From Tubiluchus corallicola (lineage: Eukaryota > Priapulida > Priapulimorpha > Priapulimorphida > Tubiluchidae): DNA of 64,000 bases. Below are positions 42,989 through 54,700 of this stretch, piece by piece (position 1 is the first letter of the stretch; each line of letters opens with the position of its first letter). The notes beneath the pieces were generated by a model. That model saw nothing but the letters and a program-made list of their open reading frames with translations. It was not told the DNA's origin and did no database searches. Made by a program: the position numbers and the translations under genes. The DNA is taken from the NCBI GenBank assembly GCA_030141605.1, contig JAQGDQ010000387.1, positions 126,001 to 190,000 on the forward strand. Direction: 5' to 3'.

Positions 42989-43309
42989 TAATTGTAGTTA
43001 TATTCGAATTGTAATAGCTGAGCAAACTAGTAATCGCTAGTTGTAATTGTACTTATTGTAGTCAGTAATTAATTTCTGTACAGAGTTGATTTGAAGGCAA
43101 AAATAAACTAAATTATTATTCATCAACCACTTCTGCTATTTATTGATAACTAATGAGTTTTATGGAGTCATTCTGCCAACTAGTAATTATAGCTTAAGTT
43201 AGTTACATTATTGTATACTGCCTTCCCCTTTGATATCGTTACATAGCTGTGCAAGTGATGTTACATATCCACAATTAATTAAATTACGATACCAGACGTG
43301 AAAGAGACA

Positions 43310-43407
43310 GTGTGAAAATGCTCAGATGCAGCCTGCATTTGAACCAGGGTTTTGCTGACATTGCAAATCCCTCACACCACTAAGCCACTGCATTTCCCAG
43401 TGGTCAA
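43310..43407 (-). mobile_element. tRNA-derived SINE head
   Basis: The minus strand reads GCAGTGGCTTAGTGGTGTGA (A box), then TTTGCAATGTC (anticodon arm-like) and a B box in CTGGTTCAAATGC. Stem pairing is poor, so it is not a working tRNA. The following minus-strand sequence probably forms the SINE body down to about 43200. Confidence 0.55.
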
Positions 43408-44254
43408 GGCAGCCCAATTTTTCGAGCCTTGAAAAGGCTGAATTTGGATAGCCAACAATAAGGATGAACATCGGCCTTCTGGGACGTCAGGGAAATGTTG
43501 CGGTCTAGTCGAATAAGGCGTCTGCAATAGCATTCCTTACTTCTTATACATGTATATCTATTTGGTTTTCTTATGAGGATGATGGTGCAGCCCTACCGAT
43601 ATTGCAGTGCACTTTTTAAATCATGATGACCTAGTCTTTGAACAACAGCGCTTGTTCCGACCACAATCACCAAGTTTACACAACAGTTCTTTGAGTATGA
43701 TTATAATTATCATACTCATACTGTGACTAAACTGTGAATACGCCAATGAAATGTCATCGTGACGAAAAAGACGTAAATAAAGTACAAAGTTTACAAACAT
43801 GTTCTTCGGACCCTGTTTAGCAGTGAGAGGCGTAGTGAAAAACCACTTTACATCGGTCTTACGCTTTGGTCATACACTGTGACTTCAAGAAGATTTCTTG
43901 TATTATCAATTTATCACATGTTATAGAAAATGAATGTCGAGCATTTAAGACAAAATACTTTAATTTAGATGAAAATTAAAGTCAGTGGCTTGTCACCACC
44001 ACTGCTTATTCAAGTCCTGGCATAGGGAGGTGAGCAGAATCATGTCACTGGACGTGTGATTCATTGGATGAGAATATGAATGTAGATTCATTTAACCAGA
44101 CGCATACATGACAGATTAAATGGCAACATTCCACCAATCAAGCTGCATATAGGGAGGGACGTAGCACTACTTAACTAATAATGTCAGCAAAATACTAGCA
44201 GAAAAAGCAGTCACATCTATTTCTTATCAAATCACGATCTTGTTACTTAATATT

Positions 44255-45275
44255 ATGATTAAGGCGTTTGATACTGTAGAAAGAGGAATTCTGTTTGATG
44301 ACCTATAAACCGTATTACAACCAGATGAAATGCACATTATTACAATTTTACTAAAGGATGTTAAACATACTGTAAAAGTTGGGAACACCTTAAAAAGAAC
44401 TTTTAGCACGAATATTGGGATCCCTCAGGGGGACTGTCTTAGTCCAATACTTTTCAATGCCCTTAAGGTCCAAACTCCTCCAAATGATGATCATGATTAT
44501 GATACCACTGTCTCTGATAACCTTTTTCAACATATTCTGGATCAGTGCTATCCTGCTTTGTAATCCTATGAACCATTCCTTATTGATCAACAATATGCAG
44601 ATGATATTGTATGGATTAATCTATCAAATTTTCAAACTAACACAACTAAAATTGATTTTCCAAAAAAACTAGAAAAAAGAAATCTTCAAGTAAACGAGGC
44701 AAAAACAAAAGAATATATTAGTGCAAGAGATGGTAATCAGTCGTGGAAAAAGTGCAAGTACATGTTCACTTTTCTAAGCACCGAAGATGATATTAAAAGC
44801 AGAAAGCAACAAGAAATTAAGTCTTAACGTAAGACTTCGATTATTTAATGCTTACGTTACCAGCATATTTATGTACAACAGCAAAACTTGAGGTTTAATG
44901 ATTACTCAAGAAAAGCAGATTGAAACATTTCATAGAAGTCTTCTTAGGAAAGTTTCAAAGATAAGAGTGGCCATACATAATAAAAAATGGAGATTTACAC
45001 ACCAGAACAAAAAAAAATTTCTTGGAGTTTAAAAGTCAAGATCCGAAGATTAAGATGGCTAGGACATCTTCTAAGAATACCAAATGAAGCACCAGTAAGA
45101 ATCAACTTGGATAGCTAAGATAAATAACGATGTTCAACAACTTCAACCAAACCTATCTTTAGGAGTAGAAGAACTTACGCTGTTAGCCGCAGATAGAAGT
45201 GGGTGGAATGCTCTGATAAACATTGATACCTCAATGCCTACTATAGGTGGAAAGAGATTAAGAATGAAGAAGAAG
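44255..45275 (+). pseudogene. Dead non-LTR reverse transcriptase
   Basis: Fragments in several frames give a recognisable RT in order: KAFDTVERGILFDDL followed by a stop, NIGIPQGDCLSPILFN, then after a scrambled part QQYADDIVW with the catalytic YADD (about 44590-44612), a thumb/C-terminal region with LRLFNAYVTSIFMYN, LRKVSKI, RLRWLGHLLRIPNEAP and finally ELTLLAADRSGWNAL. Stops and frameshifts show that it is inactive. Its IPQGDCLSP box differs from the RTE-like element at the window start, so it is another LINE lineage. The 5' limit is unclear. Confidence 0.8.
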
Positions 45276-46300
45276 AAATTTGATTGACATTTTTTCGCTA
45301 CGAGAAATCCATGTGAAATTAACAGAAAATTATTCTTTAAACAACAAGCATAAAGTATTTTTGCATGGAGATAACACAAGCGCTCATGCTAGAGTGGGTT
45401 TTGTTCATTTTGTGGACTTTAATTGCACACTATTAGTATCACAAATTCAAGAGAGTTATTGCTGTTAAAATTTGTATAAAAAACAAGCAAATCACTATGA
45501 CTGTGAACCCAAATTAAGAGTTGCTTTTTATAATGATCTGGATAACTTCATGAATCTCAAGGTTTTGTTATTTTCATTTCAGATTCAAGATTAATTTAAT
45601 TATTGTAATAATAGTTTTAAATTTCCTACTTTTGTAAATACAAATTTAGAAAGAGAAATGTCATGTTTATGTAGAATTGAGTTATAAGCCTAGCCATAAA
45701 AGTAAAAATCTGGGCTTCTTTAAACCAAACTGGCACTATGACACTCATACCTTTTGATTTTTAAGTTGGTGTTTTCTGCTTCAGAGTTTCGATTATTTTT
45801 AGGTTAGGACTTTTTAGCTTCACTCTATGCAAAATGCCATGACTTAAAAGCAGACCTACATCGAGGGTTCATTTCACTTTCAGAATATAATGAAGAATAT
45901 AATGAATATTATGAACAGTAAAATGGTAATTAGTTTTTTTGCCGGCGCACGGTTAATAACGATGAATTGTTACAGATGCATGAATCCAACTCAGTGCCAG
46001 ACAGTCTGCCTGCTTGGCACTTGTCTGCTATCGTACACACGTGTTGGCAGGTGTATCACAATATAGTATAAAGTTAAGCGCAGTACACAGCCCTATCTTG
46101 TACCTAGCGAGCATGTCATAATTATAATATGTTGTAATTGACGAAGCGGAAAGTTGATTTGATGTCTAAATAGTGAAAATCAGACTACAGTTTTAAGCAG
46201 CCTGTGACATGCAATATGCTAACAAAATATTCACGCAAAAGGAAGACTATTGGACAAAACTATTTTGAGTGGGTGATTCAGGCTGGAACATGTTGTAATA

Positions 46301-47289
46301 CAGTAGGCGCCGCTTAATAGAGTCACGGTTAATAAACTCAATAACTTAATTGACTTAAAAACTTCTGTTACGGGTCGCTTCTATTCTAATGTACATAAAA
46401 ACTGTCGGTAATTGACTCAAATAACGCCTCTCATAATTGACTCAATATTTTTCCTTCACATGCTTCAGTAAGACACTTTCCTTCCTGTGACTAATAAGCT
46501 TTTATGACTCGTATCATCTTAATTTGCTTTTCACCTTATTTTATGCATACAGTCATGTCAAGAACCATTTTGTTTGTGAACAAGAACATTTATCATATGC
46601 AATTATGCTAGTCTATTTTTTTCCTTTGACCCACCCGTCCACTGCAATCAACCTCGTTACCCAAGAATTCCTTTAGTCACTTGCTTAGCAGTTTTGCTTT
46701 TGAAACTCTGGTTGTCTTTGCCAGAAAGCTTAATCAGTTAGCTGGTGCTGTTATGCTAGGGACACGGGTACAGTACAGTTAGTAGGTCACGATAGCAAGC
46801 GGGATCTTAGGCGAAACTACAGACAAAGTTGCAGGGAAACACGGACTCCATCAACAGTTTAAGCACACCAAGTACTAAGTATTTTAGCAGAATTTGTGCA
46901 TCATACAACAAAGCTTTCGTTTTTATCATTATGAGAATTTTGGAAGCCAACTTCTTTGCGATGAAATGAAGCAGCCGACTTAGAAGGAATTTTTGTAATT
47001 TTTGCAAATAAGCAGATGTGTGATTTAGAAAAGTATACTTTTTAATATATTGCTCATTCACTTATATAAATTAATATTTTAAAATGTTTTTTAATTTTTA
47101 ACTGCATAAAGGAACTTAGGCATTACTTCGTTTCTAAAATTCATTAAAATCCTTCGCAGTGCATAGTAAACTGGTGACTCACACTTCTGTACCAGTAATA
47201 CTACACCCATCGGTTCATAAGTTCAGTCGGTTAATTGGGTCAAAACACTTCTGTCCTAAAGCAAGTCTACTATTAAGCGGTGCCTACTG
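46301..47289. mobile_element. mariner-like non-autonomous element, 989 bp, with TA target duplication
   Basis: Inverted ends CAGTAGGC(G/A)CCGCTTAATA, flanked by TA on both sides (46299-46300 and 47290-47291). Subterminal matches continue (GGTTAATAAACTCA against the right arm). The minus-strand frame inside (46807-47061) does not resemble a transposase, so it is non-autonomous. Confidence 0.85.
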
Positions 47290-48784
47290 TAAATGCATAC
47301 TGGTATATAATTCCGTTCTGCACATTTAATTTCACTTGCTGTTGTTTGGACAAACCTCTAATTTGCCAATTCGAGCCATTGCCAAACTTTCCGTTTTAGT
47401 CGAAGTAGATCGGACATAGGAAAAATTGTTTTGCTTACAAGCCATACTGAACAAAACACACAAGATTTACACTGGATTTCTTTATTTTTGGTCTTAGCCC
47501 TATATTGAAGAATGATGTATTGCCAGCACAAAGTGAACTGCTGTAATTTGTTAGCATGGACCATTAATATAGCAGTATCATTAAACTAGAAAAGTTTGCA
47601 AGTTTTTGAGATAATTGCTCTGCAGTATATGGTAATTAATAGTCCGCTATGCTGTAGTTACATAATATGGCTGCACTGTATACCGGTTGTTTTTTGTGTC
47701 ACAGTTTACAGTTGCATTAGTTTTTACATTTACTGTGGGACATTGTTGCTGCAAGGAATTAGAAATTCTGTATATGATCATTGATTTTAAAGATTTTGTC
47801 ACCGCTGATTGAATAAGATTTTCTTTGGTGAGTTTAGCTCTTTATAACAACAAAAGTTCTCTCTTAACTAATGAATTGGGTCTTTTGAACCACGTAGGAC
47901 TTTGTGGTCAAACCAAGTTGAACAACAGTCCTGAAATATCATTGCCGGGCCAACCAAACTGAAAGGTTCAGCAGTTTGACTCCGCTCAGTCGAACGGTTC
48001 GTCCCACAACTGTCATTTGCTTCCTCTGTGTTCACAACAACATTTGAGAGCAATGTGTGGACCTGTAAATATTTTATTCCACGTTAGGGTGGGGGTTAAG
48101 AAGGCCTTGGTTAGGATGTAAATATAAATGTGTTTGAAAAAGAAAAACCTTTAGTTGGTTGTTAATCGACTTTTTATTTTCTAGGCATTTCTTTAGTCGT
48201 CACAAAAGTTAGGACGAATTACAACGTATTTTCTGTTAATGACATGTCACTACCTGCGACCATGCAAATTAAATAGCAGTAGTGCTTGTATGAATTAATG
48301 CAGGTTTAGGATATAATCTTTGGTTCGGTTAAACAAAAACATAAAATGTACCTTCGATGCACTTCTTTTTGAACAAGGAGATGCAGGTGAGAAAGTGTAA
48401 TAGTGCCAGCTAAACTTTGCAATTATCCTAAGTTTTCCTAAGGAATTGGCAGTGACTGACAAAGTCATGACATGTCTGCCCAAATTGCTAAAAATATAGG
48501 CAATTGACAATTACAAATGAAATCTGTGTCAAAATCAGTACAGTCAATCCAATTTCACAAATCCTATTGATTAACATTTTGTTAATATTTTTTACCTCAG
48601 TAATGTCACTTATGTATCCTCAGAAGTTTGTTTCTAGGTGATGACAATCAAGCCACTGTTAGCATTTAAGCTAAATGTGTATAATTCCTTACAATTGAAT
48701 ATTTTTTATCTCTTGCATTTTGTTTCTAGCTTCTGGTAATCATTACCAGTCAATCTGCTGGAGACAATTAATAAAACACCAAAC

Positions 48785-51700
48785 ATGTGGAAACATGTCT
48801 CATCTACAATGCTGCAGTTTCGGATGTTGAAAAGTCTGCGCAGAAATTATGATTGTTTCAAAATGCTATCATGTGCCGTTCCGTGGTTAGTACTATGATT
48901 AGGTCGCAAAAAGTTTATCATTTTAGTTCTTATGTACAGTTTGTACACTACCCTCTGCTGTGCTGCTGTCACTGTAACAACATAGAAAAATACCAATCGC
49001 AAGTATTTTTTTGTCTGCTTTATGGCAGTTTTTTTTTGCTTGTAGTGTGCTGAGTAAAAGTAATAATGTTTCCCAAGTGTTTGTGGTGTCTTAGTGTAAA
49101 TCTTGATCTAGTGTACAGTTTACAAAATTGCCTGTGGATATATTAAACCATTCATATCTTACTTTGTGACCGAACTAAATTATATTTTATAAGCATCATA
49201 TTGTCTATAAATATTTTATAAAAAGTACCCATGAATCATTCTATCTGCAAGTGTTCTTGCACATTATGGACTTTTAAGCCAGTTTGTATGCTTCATCAGC
49301 ATTAATGTTAGCAAGCCGGAAATATAAATAAAGTGCTTTTAATAAAAACCAATAAAATATACGCATTTCTCTTAATAAACCAAACTTTTATTCTAGGTTG
49401 CAAAATTAAGCAATGCATAAAGCCAAAAAGTGAAGTAGGTTTAAAGGATTGTAAATTTTTGTAATGTTCCTTCTGTTCAAAAAGTGTCAAACTTCACAAC
49501 AGGAAACAGTAATTTTGCTAATATTTAAAAAATTCTAGTGTGCCTAAGACATCATCAGAAGGGTAACATAGATAGATCCGATAAGATAAATCACGAAATT
49601 TCTTTTGTTTTTATTAGTATTCATTTCCTGCTGTATCATTTTTTCTAGCACACAGCACGTTTGTTCAGTCTGTCAGCAATGTCATAATCGGCACTTTTCA
49701 ACATCAAACGTTTTGCAGAAGAAAAAGAAGTCTCGGCTGACTAAGATGTTGGTAAGTTGAGAAAACATCTATAGATGGCGCTCATGGTTTAGTTCCTGTG
49801 TAACATTTCTATATTAGCAGTTACTGATGGCAAAATTTTGCAGACAATAATGAATAGGTCTGTTTGTTCATTACCTGTTAGGCTTCTGTTAAATACATAA
49901 TTAGTGCATCATGTTTTATACTGCAGGCTCTGCCTGTAAACTGGTTGTATGTTTGTAAAAATTTACCATTGATGATGACAGCAGTAGCTCTGTCGAAACG
50001 TTTAACATGATTTTTTAACTCTGTAAACTAAAATTTTTACTAAAGTTGTACTGTTTTAATTATAAATATTTGAAAGTGCCTGTAATGAAAAAAGTTATTA
50101 AAATAAGGACTAGATGGAATATGAGTAGATTTTTTTAAAATCACAGCAATAATGTCGATCTGCTTGCTATTTTACAGCAGAAAGATCTTCCGCATAAACT
50201 CAAACTCAGAGATCCATATAACGTGAGACCGAAACCAAAACAGCCAAAACTGCACGTCGGGTCGGTCATTATCCGTGCAGGTGTTACCGTACAGGAAGTT
50301 GCTGACGCTGTCGAAAAATCAATAGGTAAGAATACCTGAAAGTACCAGTGGAAAGCACCCCTGTTCTGTAATGAAATAATAATTATTTGCTGTAATTTAC
50401 GAGGTAGTAGCAATAAAATTATTATTTTCATGATTATAACACAAATAGACTGAAGCTAAATGTCCTTTTACAGATTCAAGTTCATTGTGCTCTCTAAATC
50501 TAGAAGACAGTATTGTTGATGTGTTAGATAACTTTCATATTAACTGTGTATTATAACATATAAACTTTCACGTGAAAAAGGTGTGCAGTTTTTTTTTACT
50601 TTTTCAAGATTCAAGATCTTCTCATTACGAAAAAATCAGGAAAATATTTTTTGAGCAGTTATGTGGAACAAACAAAATTTCAGTACTCCCGGGTACGGGA
50701 TTGCTTTACATGTCTGACAGATCAGAACTAATTTTCTTATTCTGCAATATAAAGAGCTACTGCTTTACCAAAACAGTAAACAGTAAATTATTTATTCTAA
50801 AATTTGACTGCTGACGGTCCTGTGGTCATTGTATCATTGTTGTCCAAATGATGATCAATATTCAAAACAAGGAAATTGTGGATTATTATTTGATAATAGC
50901 AAGTTCACCAGATAGCAAAACTTTAGAATAATGTTTATCTGTTATTTGGCTGTATCCTCGATCAGTCTCTGTCGAACACCTCATTTTGTAGTTGTCACCG
51001 GTGTTATTAGATTACATTAATAAGTGTTTATTTACGTTAACTGAAAATATTTGCAGATGACGTTTTTGAAGCAATGATGTATATTGAAAACTACAACACT
51101 GACAAGTACGATAACCCCAGTGCAGGTTTGTATAAACACTTTGATTTTCTATCTCATTTCTGTAAGTGCTTTTCGTTATTGTAATCCTTACTGGTATTGC
51201 ACACAAGGTGTTTTTTATAGTATTCTCAATACTTTTTAGAGATGCTGGAAGCAAGACATGGGAACAGAGTAATTAAAAGATATGATTTTTATTAAAATCT
51301 CATTCTTGGCGCACAATCCATTGTCTTTCGAGACAGAAGGATGCCAACAACAACAATTCTGTGAAGCTATCAGATGTGTGTTTTTTTACTCTTTAAACAC
51401 ATGTACACAAAGATTTTGTAAAAATTCAACTTTTTGTCGGAAATGTTCTGTTACTGGTTTTTATTGTTATGAATTTTCTTAAATTTCCATTTTAGCTCAT
51501 CGATCTGCGTAATTTGAATGTAGAATATATAAAACTTTGTCTACACATGCTGTTTGTTGCAGTAATTGACGACGTGAATGTAGTTCGAGAATTAGTGAAA
51601 CGTTGCAGGCATATGTACCCCACTCGTGTCGCTGCCAAGCATAAAGATAAAGAAGACAGGGACGCTCAACGAAGGTATCAATTTTTCTTTGTAAATTTTG

Positions 51701-54700
51701 TGATGCTGTTTTGTCACGATCATGTAATTTATACCAATCATGTGAATCTTTTTGATTGATTTTAATTTCAATATACAGAGTAAACTTAGGCGATTGCGCC
51801 TATTCTGGGATAAGAACGTCGTTAGGGATTAAAAATTGGCCAATAATACTGATATATGAAATTTTGGAATTTTGATTTTCCTAACTCCTCTGTTTACAAA
51901 TTCCCTACATGGGTAAGGGTCTATTTCTTGCCTAGATTGGCTTCTAAATTACTGACTCAATTTATAATGTAATGTAATGTATAAAGCTATGTCACCGTAT
52001 GTGACTGTTCTGTGAGTACAAAATAATTAGTGGCATGCAACACTGCATAATTTATGTTTTAAGGCAGTCGACAATCAGTCACGTTGCTTTGATGTACAGT
52101 GTTCCCTCGCTATTTCGCGGTTCGTTTATCGCCGACTCGCTGTTTCGCGGGTTTTTGCATTACTCCGTCTAAAGTATTTTTGCACATGCGTAGTACGTAT
52201 TATACAGTAATGTATAGATTTGATGAATTTTGCATAAAAAATCACAAACTGTATAAAAATATATTAAAAATATTAATTCTAACAGAATATTATAAATCAT
52301 AAAAAATTACCATTTACAGTAAATAGTTTATTTATTAGGCAAATGAATACACACCAAAACCGAAATGTAGTACTTGCGCACGCTTGAGATGTGGGATTGA
52401 CTTAAAATAATGTATAACTACTAAAATATGTATAGCATCCCTACTTTGCGGAAATGCACTTATCGTGGATGGGCATGGAACGGAACACCTGTGATAAGTG
52501 AGTGAACACTGTACTTAGTTTCTTAGTAAAATGTTGATATGCATTATTTCCCGCGCTTCTTTCTCAAAGCACTATTTTTGCAGTGTTGATACACAGCCAA
52601 CTTTAGGCCCATTTGCACTGTACCTTCAGTTAACTTTGAAAGAATCATCAATTCACTTTTGCCTTTTTTCATTTAACAGGCCTCCCCCTGATCCGGAACA
52701 ACTGACCAAACGACCACCGGTTGTCACTATAATGGGTCACGTGGACCACGGGAAGACGACATTGCTCGATGCATTGAGGAAGAGCAACATTGTGGAGAAA
52801 GAGTTTGGTGGTATCACCCAACATATCGGTGCTTTTTCTGGTAACTTTGCCATCATACGTTTTGAATTTAGAGCAGAAGTCAAGTCTGTCAGGAAGTTGA
52901 GCTTATTCTAATATTTGGAAAAAATGTTAGAAAATTTCAGCAGTAAAATTGTGATAAGCATCTCGTGCAATTAGTAAAATCAATTTAAAGTCGTGATCGC
53001 TTTACGCTTGGGCGCGTTCATTTTAGACGAAAAATGGCGTCATCCGGTTTCTGTGCAATATAAACACTTATCCCGCCAGGTGCTTCAGAATCTTTATTGG
53101 ACTCTATAAACTAAGTAACCAGCCCGGCAGCTACTACGTACTGTCAAGTTTACATGCGTATCTAAAAGTCAACAAAAATCTCTAAATTAGTTATTTAGAC
53201 AATTAATGTTAATTACTTACACATTTTAAGGTGTAATCTTGTAGATTAAAGTAATGTAGCCCCTTTAAATTTGATCATAATTGATCGAAAGATTAATTTC
53301 TAGAAAAACACGGTTAAACACAACGTTAGAATAACGGAACTTCTAAGCAAACGGTAGAAATTTTGCAACGCGTACCTTCACAGCCCAGCATACACCAGCT
53401 TACGTCATTTTTTTAAACATGTTGGTTACAACGTTCGTTCAGCGGGAGATAAAAAATATTTAAATTTCTTTTACATTTTTAAGCAAAGCATTTTATGCGC
53501 ATATTTTGTGTTGATATTTCAATATTTTTAAATGTACATTAAAATGCAATAAATGTTATTCGAGGATTGGTTCTTCCTTCAGTAGCTTTCAGTAGAATAC
53601 AGAATTTTAAAATTTATTAGAATTAGAATTTATTGTTAGATTTAAGTCATAAGTCATTTATTTCACATTACACATTTACAATAGTTTCATGTTCAATATC
53701 TAGTGAAAGGGTCGACAATGGATATAATACAAATAAGAAATACTGCACAGGAAAAGCCTCAAACACTGTTCACCTATATACGAAGGTAAATGTGTTGCGG
53801 GTAATCAAGAAGCAGGGCTTGTTAGATTGTCCCACACGGTGATAGAAAAAAAAATATGGAGATAATCTGAAAATTTAAAGTGAATCGTGATTAAAAAAAC
53901 ATTAGTGCTTAGAATGGAATGACGTAATGAATGAAGCTCATATATGGGATGATATGAAAGATAGAAAGACTATTATTTTTTAATAGTATGTAAATTTAAA
54001 ATAACATTTACCATGAGTATACAAGTGTACAATGATAATTTACACAGAAAGCGTTAAGTTAATGCAAATTTTGACACAGAAAACATCACATTAATTTTTA
54101 TTGAGGCTAGCGGTATGCCTCTGGCCAGCACCAGGAAGAAAATATTGTGTTGGTGCCGCCCAGATTAATGGTAAATTTGAAAAACAAAAACAAAAATGGT
54201 TAGTTGTACAGTTATTATAAATTGCTACATAAATACAATAAATAAATATATTTAATTCATTTTTATATACTGTAAACCAGATTCCAACATTCAATAGCAG
54301 AGCCTACTCGGTGTGGTGTTTGTGACGTCATTATCCAGGATATCCTTCTAAGATGAGCCACTGAACCAGCGGAAGTAAATTAGAACTTTCAAATTCCTAA
54401 CATAGCAAGAATAACATCCAATTTGGTCACTGCTAGTGTTCAGCAGAAATGTCGTTATTCCTTAATGATGATGATGATCAAAAATGACGTAAAGTGTACA
54501 CGAGACCACTTAGCTATTGATGCACTTTAAAAGCTTTTTTCATTATGTATAGTGTGCTTTATTTTAAACGTGTACTTTTAATTTGTCTTATAAAAGTTAT
54601 GTTTGCTAACTTAAAAAAGTAACCAATTGTCAATAAGGGAAATCTTTGTAAACTGATGATGGTAATCATGTCATTGCGTTATAATTTCATTGTTGTTTTA

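Larger units (their letters stand above)
42007..48784. other. Intergenic DNA between BABAM2 and MTIF2
   Basis: Begins with the BABAM2 3' UTR. It holds mariner-like elements at 42263-42988 and 46301-47289, a tRNA-like SINE head at 43310-43407 and a dead reverse transcriptase at 44255-45275. I see no functional gene. The stretch 47292-48737 shows nothing recognisable apart from the presumed MTIF2 promoter region at its end. Confidence 0.6.
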
